Shown piece by piece: positions 1-9,800 of a stretch of DNA of 15,981 nt. The DNA is taken from the NCBI GenBank assembly GCA_000697055.1, contig JNDT01001491.1:1-15981 (forward strand). The letters are read 5' to 3'. The notes beneath the pieces were generated by a model. The model had not been told where the DNA came from. It did not search any database and saw nothing but the letters and a program-made list of their open reading frames with translations. A program made the translations under genes and the position numbers. The number at the start of each line of letters is the position of its first letter. Position 1 is the stretch's first letter. This stretch comes from Saksenaea vasiformis B4078. Lineage: Eukaryota; Mucoromycota; Mucoromycetes; Mucorales; Saksenaeaceae.

Positions 1-77
1 GATACTGAAACTCTTCAAGTTGAAACCTGAGGATATAAGATGTTCTACGTTCTTCCATGAGTATTAGTAATGCACAA

Positions 78-134
78 CTATAAAGATAGTCCCTTTGGCA
101 AAAGTTATTCTCCTATAAACTTCAAGCCACCATG
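78..134 (+). promoter_or_regulatory. Putative core promoter and Kozak context of the transposase
   Basis: Two TATAAA strings occur upstream of the transposase ATG at 132: one at 79-84, about 50 nt upstream and at a plausible distance, and one at 114-119, probably too close to serve as a TATA box. The ATG sits in a near-ideal eukaryotic initiation context (GCCACCATGC), which supports 132 as the true start. The TATA assignment rests on sequence match and spacing only. Confidence 0.3.
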
Positions 135-3120
135 CAACACAAACGGAGGCGCCTAAACAAGACCGTTATTCTCTGTTCCGCTTGTGGTCAATACTATGAC
201 AGGGCAAATACTAGCGAATTGGAGCATGCATACAGCTGCGGCGAAAATCAAGCTACAGAAGAGCTTAGACAAATGCTATCGGCAGATCATAATGCCATTC
301 ACGGCTCCAGAATCCCTGTTCTCGCAGCGGAACAACAGGAAACTGCAAACACAGAAAGCAACAATGACAGTTCAACAGCGATGGCTCATAGTGGTGAAGT
401 TAGAACCAAGAATAACATACTTTACCATGCTAAACTGAATACTCGATAGGCTCGTGAACAACTGGAAACATCATCAACGATCTCTGCGAACTATGATTAC
501 GACTTCGACGAAGACTGGTCTGAAGACACTTTTCGGTCCGAGCAACATCACAATGAACAACTTCTTCCTGAAAACGACGTGATAGATACCAGCTTACCAG
601 ATAGTATCCAAACCAATGGCCAATCTACACAACCTATACATGTCTCGTTCGATTCAGCAATCCCTGAAAAGCCTAACATAGCCACGGCTTTCAGCTTGAG
701 GATGTTCCAACTTGCCAAGGAATACAACGTGCCACGGCAATACTATGATGAGCAAGTGAAGCTGATAAACGAGTGGAATGTCTATCAAAACGTCCCAAAA
801 ATATTATCACACCATTCATCCAAGGAGGCGTTCACCAAACGATACCCAGTCAAGGTGACGGCATATGACGCCTGCAAGAATGGCTGCAAGATGTTCACCA
901 AGCAAGACAAAGCAACGACATGCAGCCATTGCGGCGCACCTCGCTATGTCGAGCTGGATCATACGAAGGTAGTTGTTCTTACTGTCGAACTCTACTGAAA
1001 TTATCTGTATGATAAAACCATCCTATATCGTTAAACAACTACCACTCTCTCAGCAATTAGGCTTACTGCTGACTGACCGAAATACTCGCGAACTGCTGAG
1101 GTTCCGTTCCAAACGACAGCCAAATCCAGATGGTGTCTACGAGGACATATTCGATGGTGATGTCTATAAGTCTATGGTGGGAAGGAATATCTTTGGTGAC
1201 TTGGATATCGCGCTGGGTATGTTTGTTGATGGATTCAGACCTCACGCACGTGGGCGCTCGATTATGACGATGGTACTCTTTGTCATCATGAACCTTCCTC
1301 CAGAGATCCGTTACGAGCTCAACAGAATGATCTAAGTCTGTATCGTCCCAGGAGAGAAAGCCCCAAAAGATCTGTTCAGCTACCTTGCTCCAATGCTTTC
1401 GGAATTGAAGAAAATGCAAAGCGCTGGTTTATATGTTCGACGAGGCAATGAGGAGTACCGAGTGAAAGTCCATTTGATATTTGCATCCGGAGATATCCCT
1501 GGAATTGCAAAGCTGATGCATCATCATGGACATAATTACAGATATGGTTGCCGTATCTGCGTGATCAAAGGCACCCGACGCAATCCTGCCCATGAAGATG
1601 AAAGCGATGAAGGTAAAAAAAAAATCAGCAACAACGCAATAAAAAAAAATACTAAACGAAGAAATAGATGCCGAAACGTTGAAAAGCTGCTGCTTTATAT
1701 CCGACAACCACCGTTACCCGCTCCGATCGAAAGATTATCTGGTGAACGGCAATGAAGAGCAGGGTATTATGAGCAAGTGCCCATTCAGCGATCTGTACGG
1801 ATTCAATGGCTCCTTCTTCTTCGGTATGGATGAGATGCATTTGATAGGCCATGGTATAGGGAAGCAAACATGGGATCTGATATCAGGGCGATTTGGAAAG
1901 GACCATGCTCTCTACCTATCACCTGCCGTCAGACAGGCGATTGGGAAGAAGATTGTCGATAGCCGAAGTCAGATTCCCCCGAGTTTCAACAGCAGCTGGA
2001 ATAATGTCGAAAATGTCTCTGGCCAGTTCAAAGTGGTGGATTGGATCGAGTTCCTCCTGTATATCGTCCCAACCATTGTCGCAGAACACATCGTGGACAA
2101 CAGCGCCAGAGCTGCCCTACTGGATTTGGTTAATGCATGCTCTCTTGCTCAGCAGTGGACCTTAAGCACTGCCGAACTAAGGTCCATCGACAACAGTGTA
2201 AAATCATGGCTCAGTTACCTCGTTGGACAACCCAAGATCAGTAGATCAGTGTTCACCGTTACCCAACATTACCTGACGCATATTACTTTGGTGGTGAAGC
2301 ATCTGGGCCCTCTGCGCGCTATTAGTGCACATCCAATGGAGAGAGCAATCGGCGAGTATTCTAGCCGCATCAAATCCCGTGTTAAGCCAGGAGAAAATGC
2401 GGCCATCGTCATGCATGTTCTGTCAGCTTCTCGCCACTTAACGCGGATCTATAGCGGAGACACGTTGCAGTTCTAGAAAAGCAGCATAGTTCGTGAAAAT
2501 GACCGCGTTCTGACCGCAACAAACGACGAAGACGACGAGGATGCATCAGAACTATGGGTCCCCTTTATGATGGATATCAACATTGCAAATATTGGTGGAG
2601 ATGGATTCCAATTGGACCTGGAACACCTTCTTCGACGATTTTGGTCAATCTTCACTAGCAACACGATTGCCATCAGCCCACAATATCAGCCGCAGCACGC
2701 TTGTGGAAGTCAACAGGAGAGGTCACAGGATGTCTGATGCTGGCTTCAAGAGGTGCAAGTAAGGCATCTCACATGGTGAAAATGGTGCTGGACGTGGACA
2801 GAAACGGTAGAAGAAACCCCCAGATAAGAAGGTCCGCGCGTGTATACTTTGGCAAGGCGTATTTATACTTTAAGCATGTTCATGGTCATCATGCACAGCT
2901 GCTTGCTCTTGTTTGTATCTACGACGCCAAACTCACCACATCAGGATTCCCTTATATGCAATCTTCAGCTCCTAGCCGGTTCTGTGTCATTCGCGTGGAA
3001 GATATTGAGTGCATGACAGGGTGGATATCTGGTAGCTCTGGAAGAACGTACATTGTGTGGCCGCATATGCGGAAATGCAAAGAAGCGGAATTGGGAAAGC
3101 TAGCTGACCTTGATAACTAG
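132..3120 (+). pseudogene. Decayed CACTA/Plavaka-like (Tnp2-type) transposase
   Basis: DDE-type DNA transposase relic of roughly 930 codons. The N-terminus has a zinc-finger-like CSACG...H...C motif. A second zinc motif (CKNGC ... CSHCG, about 880-945) precedes the core. The core has VDGF (first catalytic Asp, codon 1228), the family motif NLPPEIRY, IVPGEKAPKDL, GDIPG (second Asp, codon 1492), a CRIC pair and a MDEMH motif near 1829. Introns inferred from frame: 399-449 (removes an in-frame TAG), 969-1053 (see findings) and 1613-1667 (joins codon G|AT, branch site ACTAAAC). Lesions: TAA at 1333-1335 inside a conserved motif, TAG at 2474-2476, a +1 frameshift between about 2640 and 2700, and another near 2757-2762. 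These cannot be explained by splicing without deleting conserved sequence. Family assignment is from motif recognition; CACTA and Plavaka cannot be separated here. Confidence 0.8.
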
Positions 3121-3163
3121 TCATGATTTGACCAAAAAAACTTTTTTTCAGCTAGTGATCGCT

Positions 3164-4205
3164 ATGGATAATAGCCAAAATTTTTTAAACATGATCCCAC
3201 AAATCTTCTCAAAGGTCGTCCAGATGTGTGATAAGATGGCCGAACTAAGAAACACTGTTCAGGAACTAAAGAATGAGGTCCGCGATTTGAAGGTGCAAGT
3301 CGCTGATTTGCAGGTATTTAATATCAGGCATCTTTGTTTTACTTTTTTATTACTACTTAGCTGGTTCTCTACATTAATATTTCCATCCGTATTACCCTTC
3401 TTTCTGATAGCTGCTTAATAGAAAACATCTTCCATGGAAGGAAATGCCGAAGCGTCTACTTCCATTGAAGATACCGAAATGGACAATAGCCTTCGGAACA
3501 TCCAGCAGCCTAAGGAGGACGATCCAAGCAGTAAGCGCTTTGGTAAAACGAAGCAGTACAGTGTGGAGCTCTTCCAATGGCTAATCAACAAGACGAAAGG
3601 TGAAAGAGAGCCAGAAGTTAGCTTATCAGAGGTGAAGATACGTCTTGCCAACGCTCGTCCTCATGTGATGTCTGTGGTGGCCAGCATCCTTTCCGACCTG
3701 GAGGAGTCCTGCGCCTTGGGAAAAGTGTTGAACGATGCAAAGGCCAAGGCCTACATTTTGCCGGAGAGGAGAGCCATCTCTGCCGGCATCCCTCTCCACA
3801 GATGTATTGGGCGGTGGGGAGCCAGGCTCATCATCGCTAAGTATTGGAACAACACTGTCGTCCAGCCCGTTGCAGAGCGGCCCCAGGACTCTGCTTCAAA
3901 TGAGCAAGACGTATTGGAAGATGCAGTACCAGGTGAGTCCGGGCTCTACCCCACTGAGGACAAGCCGTCGGCTGGAAGCGACAAGGAAGGTGAAAACACG
4001 GAAGAACAGCAACAGGCTATTGGTAAGTTATTGTCAGATCGCACTTCGTATCATAACGTGGTGTAAAGGCTGCATACCGCCTCCTCCTGTGCTGTTGTTG
4101 GCACCACCGCCTGTCCTTCCAGCAGAAAAAGCTATCGCTTCTACCTCTGGCCCCAAAAGAGTAGCAAGTGGACGTCGAACCAAGTCCAAGAGACAAAAGA
4201 AATAA
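3164..4205 (+). CDS. Transposon accessory protein with coiled coil (ORF2 of the CACTA/Plavaka-like element)
   Basis: Three-exon model join(3164..3313, 3422..4022, 4069..4205), 295 residues. Intron 1 is 108 nt, phase 0, GTATTT...TAG, and removes an in-frame TAA. Intron 2 is 46 nt, GTAAGT...AAG, and restores a Gly codon (G|GC) into the frame that ends at 4205. Exon 1 encodes exactly 50 residues, mostly a coiled coil (MAELRNTVQELKNEVRDLKV), suggesting dimerisation. Exon 2 holds a compact, possibly helical region (FGKTKQYSVELFQWLINK onward, about residues 85-195) that I do not recognise, then an acidic stretch. The tail is proline-rich and ends in a basic, nuclear-localisation-like RRTKSKRQKK. 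It starts 43 nt after the transposase relic on the same strand, so it is probably the element's second gene. By analogy with En/Spm TnpA it could bind subterminal repeats; that is inference. Unlike its neighbour it shows no stop or frameshift. Confidence 0.6.
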
Positions 4206-4206
4206 A
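4201..4206 (+). terminator. Polyadenylation signal overlapping the ORF2 stop codon
   Basis: AATAAA at 4201-4206 contains the TAA stop (4203-4205) of the accessory gene. A canonical hexamer at the stop codon implies a very short 3' UTR. Assigned on sequence match and position only. Confidence 0.35.
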
Positions 4207-4371
4207 ACATTTGCCATGTCAAACATATATATAGCTGTTTGGACCACTGTACAGTTGTCATAGTAAGGCTCAGAGATATTACAAGAGCCTGCTTTCAGCC
4301 TTTTTATGGCACTAAGTTGGAAGAGAGAGGGGATGATTAAGAACCAATAGCAATGTAAAACGGATTCTAAT

Positions 4372-4565
4372 GGATACTGGAGGAATCTGGCGCAGATTCC
4401 CGGGGGTGCTGGAGGATGCTGGAGGATGCTGCTTGTCTAGGAATCTGGAGGAATCTGGAGGAATCTGAAGGATATTAGGAATCTGGTTTCCTATTATAAG
4501 CTTAATAAAAAAATAGGAAATCAGATTCCGATTCCTCCAGGTTCCTCCAGATTCCTCCAGATTCC
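4372..4565. repeat. Decamer minisatellite folded into a large imperfect palindrome
   Basis: Tandem 10-bp units of the type GGAATCTGGA, with variants GGATGCTGGA and GGATACTGGA, run from about 4372 to 4470. The inverted complement of the same array lies at about 4523-4565. The inner arms, 4440-4495 and 4512-4565, are reverse complements over about 55 bp with few mismatches. The innermost part, AATCTGGTTTCCTATT against AATAGGAAATCAGATT, matches at 15 of 16 positions. The spacer is 16 nt of AT-rich sequence containing AAGCTT. The structure can form a cruciform in DNA or a long hairpin in RNA. It lies 3' of the transposon gene pair and next to a truncated transposase fragment, so it may be subterminal repeats of the CACTA-like element, a foldback element or MITE, or a local inverted duplication. 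Confidence 0.85.
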
Positions 4566-4571
4566 CCGTTC

Positions 4572-5067
4572 CTACAGTGATATGACACCGGTCAGTACAT
4601 ATTCTTCGGCCCATCTTCTAACTGCTAGAGTTCGATATGAGTGTTTTGTGGCTACATTTCCTTTGTAAAAGAAGTTGGGTGCCTCTTGAGATGCTTTGCC
4701 TTTGTTGCAGTCGCGCAATAGCATATTTCGAAAGTACAGTTTGAAAGCATAGTAGCGCATTGCATTGGACCTGTCAATAGGGTTGGATGGAGTACCAAAG
4801 TCTGATACTACTTCGTGTATGTCTTGCACCAAACTTTTCAAAGACCCTTTGTCGCGATACCCCAATGATAGACCTTGATCCTCCTCTTCCTTTCCATCAG
4901 CGTTGTTTTCCATTGCATCACAGCTAATTCCAGTCATTTCCCTGGACGCGTGTGATGGGAGCCGGGAATTTTCAACGGGGTTCCGACGAATAGGCGAAAA
5001 GAACGGGGTAATTGGAGCGTGCTCAAGCAATGGTTTCGCTCTTTCTTCTTTCTTTTCGTTTCGACAT
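4572..5067 (-). pseudogene. Truncated N-terminal fragment of a second DDE transposase
   Basis: An open - strand frame from 5030 to a TAG at 4574-4572 encodes about 150 residues with a natural composition: an acidic linker, then SLKSLVQDIHEVVSDFG, RYYAFKLYFRNMLLRD and, at the end, YRTLAVRRWAEEYVLTG. The last block resembles the helix-turn-helix segment that precedes the catalytic domain in Tc1/mariner-like (DDE_3-type) elements of early-diverging fungi; this is from general recollection and uncertain. There is no ATG in this frame upstream of 4937. A good ATG at 5067-5065 opens a basic start (MSKRKERRKS) in the neighbouring frame that stops at 5025-5023, so a 1-nt indel near 5030-5040 probably separates the two. 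Downstream, the frame ends where the palindromic repeat begins and no catalytic domain follows. It is therefore a broken 5' fragment. Confidence 0.5.
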
Positions 5068-5099
5068 TTTGTTGTTGTGGTATTTGAATAAGTTTAACA

Positions 5100-5386
5100 A
5101 AAGGGAAAAGGATAAAATCCTTTGAGACTGTTGGATATCTTTATTTCATTCAATTTGTCTGCCTATTTACATTTGTTCAGTCTTTTCGGAATTCAGACTT
5201 AAGTGAACGTTCTTCTCGGTGATAGGTGTTCATGATGGTAATTACTGCGGTAGCAGTGCCACCTTGTTAACGACCTCGGCGATGTCTCTATGATTTAGAG
5301 ATGAGGCATAATCGGTGTTCCAATATAGAGAAGCTCACTTTAAATGGAAATACGTTAATCCCGATCTTCCTGTTATGGAACACATT
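5100..5386. other. Intergenic, no gene seen
   Basis: AT-rich sequence upstream of the transposase fragment on the - strand. I see no tRNA, no repeat and no supported reading frame. It may include remnants of the promoter of the broken transposase. Confidence 0.4.
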
Positions 5387-5710
5387 TCAAATAGGATAAA
5401 TACTACGACCGTCTACATATACCACTGTTGTTTTCGAATTACCACTATATCTCCCACAAAGGTGCGAATCAATTTTCTGAGTAAAAGGCTGCAACGTATC
5501 GAAGGCACAAGCTAATTCGTTGTCGAGCTTTTCGTCGGAGTCAGCGATTACTGCTCCATCAACGAACTCGTGCAGGTAATTCGCTCTCGTAATGGAGGCA
5601 TCATTTTCCAATCGCACGCGATTCAAAGCAGCTCTCTTTTTGGTGCTTGGGCAAGGCACAATAACGACAATAACGATGAGAAAAATGCAGGAACCTAGGC
5701 AAAAACGCAA
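5387..5710 (-). CDS. Unsupported hypothetical reading frame
   Basis: A 107-codon open frame on the - strand. It lacks an ATG at its 5' end (it opens at a TTG) and begins with a hydrophobic run (CLGSCIFLIVIVVIVPC) that could be a membrane or signal segment. A charged, protein-like stretch follows (RVRLENDASITRANYLHEF, then SDEKLDNELACAFDTLQPF). A TTGCCTAG at about 5695-5702 could be a splice acceptor just upstream, so this might be an internal exon of a gene or of a decayed mobile element. I recognise no domain. It could equally be chance in an otherwise empty stretch. Confidence 0.2.
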   Translation of the reverse strand: MRFCLGSCIFLIVIVVIVPCPSTKKRAALNRVRLENDASITRANYLHEFVDGAVIADSDEKLDNELACAFDTLQPFTQKIDSHLCGRYSGNSKTTVVYVDGRSIYPI

Positions 5711-6783
5711 TGTAATCTATTTCGTGTTTGTGTAATGTTAACGGTTAAATTATAGTAAGTACCGTCGATTTCAACTTCATTCTTCCCCAGCTAAAGATGA
5801 CCATCTTTGAGTACATATAATTCTTTTTCCTTAGGCAGGTGGTGATCGTAACCCATACCTTTTATAAAGAATATCCTAAAGAACATATATTATCGGGTAG
5901 ATTCGCATAAAATATAATATTCGTCTCGTCTTATGGCCTCAAAGTCGGGCCAAAAATCGTCGGCTATTAAATGTATGCACCATAAGTACTGGATTCACGG
6001 GACAATCGGGACGATCTCGGACCTATATCATTAGAAATATGTTCACGATACCAACAGAACCGAAGCAGATCTGCCGCAGAGAGCGTGAGGTTTCATAGAT
6101 TGTTACTTTGGCTCAAGCAAAATAAAATACATTAGGTAGGTCTGCTTCAGACAGAAACACAGGTGGTATCACTTAAAACAAGCAAATTTATTCACTTAAC
6201 AGCAAGAAAGCGTCTCAGTCGTTATCATTGAAGATAAGCAAGAATATAGCCGTTGTAACTACCCAAGTAATGGAAAGAGTGCGAATTAGCAGTAAGAGAG
6301 ATGTGCTTTTTAGGAGCACAACCAGTCTCCCGGAGCTCGGTGTATGTAACATTGGCAAATTTTGCAACGCGAACTTCATAGCCGGAGATTATTATGTCTC
6401 ATTAAGTTCCTTGTTCTGCAATCAATTTACGGTAAAAAAAAATGACTAATATTCTTGAGATTGAAGGTAAATTGTTAAGTGGGACGATAGAAATTTCGAT
6501 AAAGATTGGTTCAATACATTCAGAATGTTATGCTTTCCATACGAGCATTTTCCCAACCAATGTTTTAAAACTGCGATGTTCGTTTTCAGAGCCTGCGACT
6601 GACTGACATGTTAATTGACTGGGATTCACAAACTTTTTCAGTCTCTGTCAAAGCGCACTTGCCCAAAATTGGCTTTTTGGACTGTTGCAAATATCGTGCT
6701 GGAAATTGAGTATGCGCTCGTTCCACCCTTAACTAAAAACTCCTACAGTACGTGCGACAGAGCCAACAACAGTTGTTCTAACC
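5711..6783. other. Intergenic, no gene seen
   Basis: About 1 kb of AT-rich sequence between the hypothetical frame and the DOCK leader. Short open frames exist (for example from 6228) but lack protein-like composition, splice context or recognisable motifs. No tRNA, rRNA or tandem array was found by eye. The right half presumably contains the DOCK promoter, but no specific site can be defended. Confidence 0.4.
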
Positions 6784-6841
6784 CTTATTTTTCTTTCTTC
6801 TTTCTCTTCGCTCATTTCATCTCGTTCACGACGATAGTGCC
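6784..6841 (+). promoter_or_regulatory. Pyrimidine-rich leader upstream of the DOCK start
   Basis: A long C/T-rich tract (ATTTTTCTTTCTTCTTTCTC and following) immediately precedes the DOCK ATG. CT-rich blocks just upstream of the start are common in fungal promoters and 5' UTRs. No TATA box is evident at a convincing distance. Confidence 0.3.
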
Positions 6842-9800
6842 ATGAAGTGGCTGCCGTTACCAAAGATCGCTCATGGAATAGCCATCTATCCTTTTATGCC
6901 TTCGAACATCGCCCATGCATCATCTCTATCATCACCCGCTTCACGTCCTCTTACAGCTTACTCCACTACGACCACATACTCTCCGCTACTATCACCACAA
7001 GCAGACAATGCATCGTTTGTTACCACAGCTTCAACATCCTCGAACCCATCACCCGACCATTCCTCGGTCCATCCTTCTGATTACTCGCAAATGATACAGT
7101 TAGAGGTTGGGGATGAGCTTTTCATCTTCGAACAACGAGGACAATGGTACAGAGGCTATGTTTTATGCGCGCAAGACGAAGGTAGAAAACCAAACACGGC
7201 ACCGATCGGATGTTTTCCACGATCCCATGTGCAAATCAAAGAATATTTGGATATGGATCTCAATGAGGGTGATAATGTCTCGTTACGCCGGTCAGATGCG
7301 ACGTTGGACGACCGACCACTATCTCCTACTGCACCATGGCTGACTCTCGAACCACCAAGTCTTTCCCGGTCGTTTTCGGAGTCACACATTCAGACACCAT
7401 TGAAGAAATCCAACTACGAACATCCAGAATTGCCGGTTCTGTTACCCTCACGTCCGAACAGTTTAGTTGAGCTAGGTTACAGATTTGGAATGGATACACA
7501 TGTACCTATCAGAGACCAACGACATCGACCTCCTCCATCTCTTCCCCTTGCTCGTTTTGATCAATCAACTGTAACAGGGAGTTCTGAACCTTTGATTGAC
7601 GAGATCGCTGCATGCGTGAGTGAGTGGAATAGCTTGCTATATACCTATCTGGAACAAAATAGATATGCAGCATTCAACGCGGTACGCGATCATATCAATT
7701 ACCTATTTCAGGCACGACGGCAGTTATTGGATCAAGCGCTGTCACGAGAAGAGTTGTCTAGGTTACGAAAAGAGATCATTCATCGCATGGCTATGGTGAA
7801 TCTATCGCTCAACAGAGAAATGATTATTCGTCATCCCGAACGTGGCTATCTCTTGGATGCAAATAGCACTTCGTTGGCAATGCTTTATCGCATGCATTGG
7901 AAATATGCAACTTCTGACCAGCTTTCAATCGACCCATTTTCGTCTAATCTTCCGACCTCGCTACCTTCACCCCGTGTTTCGGTGGCAGGATCACCTACGC
8001 TCTCTCAGAATACAGTCATCAGCGATTTGCCATCGCCATCGTCACAGACAAATGCGAATACTGCGATAACGGCAGCATCGTCATCATCGTCACCACAAAA
8101 AGGTGCTAAATTCTATCACTTGTTTTTTGAACTCAAAGCTTGCGTCGCACATATCTGCCAGCCGGGAGAATTTACAGAGTTACATTTTGCATTATATAAC
8201 AAAGCAGAAGCAAATTTCGTTACCGAACAGTTTGTGGTTATCCTTAATGACAACGGCATGCCTAGGGACGAAAGCCAAATTGGAAAGTTACAGACGCTTT
8301 TTGCGGATTTATCGGTGCACGATTTGCATAATCATCTTTATCTTGTTTGTCGCATTATCAGATTGGGTGGAATGAAGTTCACTGACAAGGAGAAGGATCA
8401 CTTAGGAGCAATTGGAAGTCATGCCTCAATGATTTTTGGCGCTGGTGAGGCACATCGTATGATGAGCTATTTTGAACACGGAAACAGCAGACATCATGCA
8501 CAACAACAACAACAACAGCAGCAGCAACAACATACAAAGTTGCAGAGGTCTCCTTCTTTAAGTGGAAACTTGTGTCGCCGGCCGTTTGGTTGTGCAGTAC
8601 TTCATTTGGGTAACATTGTGCAAAAGTTGGACCAACATGTGTCAGCAGTAAATGGCTCCGTGACAACTCCGGGGTTATTCTCCCCTGGCGGATCGACAAC
8701 CGTACCAGGAACGCTTACGGCATTGTCAGAGCATGATATGCGCATTTACACCCCTACTTCGGAATCTACATTTGCGACCCTGCATGAAGATATCATTAAC
8801 AACAATCTGAAGGAGTTTACAAAGCATTCGAAAGCTGAAATGTTGTGCGTCTACCTGCGCATGTTTTATGGGCGGTTAGACGAAGTGCTCAAAACAAATG
8901 CAGCATTGCTTCAGGAAGTGCCTCGCACATCGCGTCTTGGGTTTCCCGATGTCGTTTTCCCTGATGATGAACGGAACGAACTGTATATTACACTATCTTC
9001 TGGTGATTTTGCGCAATTTGGTCGTTCGAGAAATATCCAAGTGTCAATGTGCGTACGTGACAACGTGACAGGAGAATTAGTGGAAAATGCATTGGCAGCT
9101 GGCTCAGGCGCATCGTACACGTCATATTGGGAGAGCATGGTGTTTTACCATGATCAACGGCCGAAGTGGGGTGAGACGCTAAAGTTGAAAGTTAACGATT
9201 GCCGCCTATGGGAACGATCGCATATCTTTCTAACGGTAAGGCACAGGAGTAGCCACAATACCGGCTTAGCGTCAACGACGGCTGCGAATGCACCGATGAT
9301 CAAACTTTCGGGCGATGGTATTGCTCCTCCGACAGCTTCGTCATCGGAAAAAATTATCGCCATGGGTTTTCTGCCTCTCACGTTGCCACCAATGCACCGT
9401 GATTTTATCGCAGATGGGTCACACGTCCTGTATCTTTATAAATACGACCGACAGCTTGCACACCCGAGTGTTTACTTGGATAATGTGGCATGGTGCTATC
9501 GTTCATCTACCCCGTCCAATATGCAGACCAGCTCGCCTCGGGAACAGCGTTCCAAGATCGGATATCATTACGCCTCATCAAATAACAGCGTGAAGAGCTC
9601 CAATGGAAACTTCAGCTCGACATCTGTTCTTAATCCTACTGGCAGTAATGCAAGCAGTAACACTATTAGCCATCCGGATCCACAATTTCTTCCCTGGGCT
9701 GTCGACATCAGTACATCGCAGCAGGCACCCTTTCCGTCGGGAAAGCTCAGCACAATACGGGATTCTATAACGGTCAAGACCTTTTTATGTTCGACTCGAT

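Noticed and set aside
399..449. In-frame TAG at 447-449 taken as a third nonsense mutation in the transposase
   Set aside because: A 51-nt phase-0 intron (GTTAGA...GATAG with a GCTAAAC branch-like site) removes it and keeps the frame, so splicing is the simpler reading.
2759..2801. Intron starting GTAAGG to explain the transposase frame change
   Set aside because: It would delete the conserved-looking ASHMVKMVLDVDR block; a 1-nt insertion explains the data better.
4372..4565. CRISPR array
   Set aside because: Ten-bp tandem units without spacers, in an intron-bearing eukaryotic context; it is a palindromic minisatellite.
6228..6449. Small + strand open frame upstream of DOCK
   Set aside because: No recognisable motif, no splice context and ordinary AT-rich composition; likely chance.
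6615..6845. Open frame overlapping the DOCK start
   Set aside because: It lies in the leader and its end is a translation of the pyrimidine tract; DOCK SH3 homology begins at 6842 in another frame.
9235..9241. GGTAAGG as an intron donor inside DOCK
   Set aside because: The sequence across it encodes the conserved DHR-1 segment HIFLTVRHRSS, so it is exonic.
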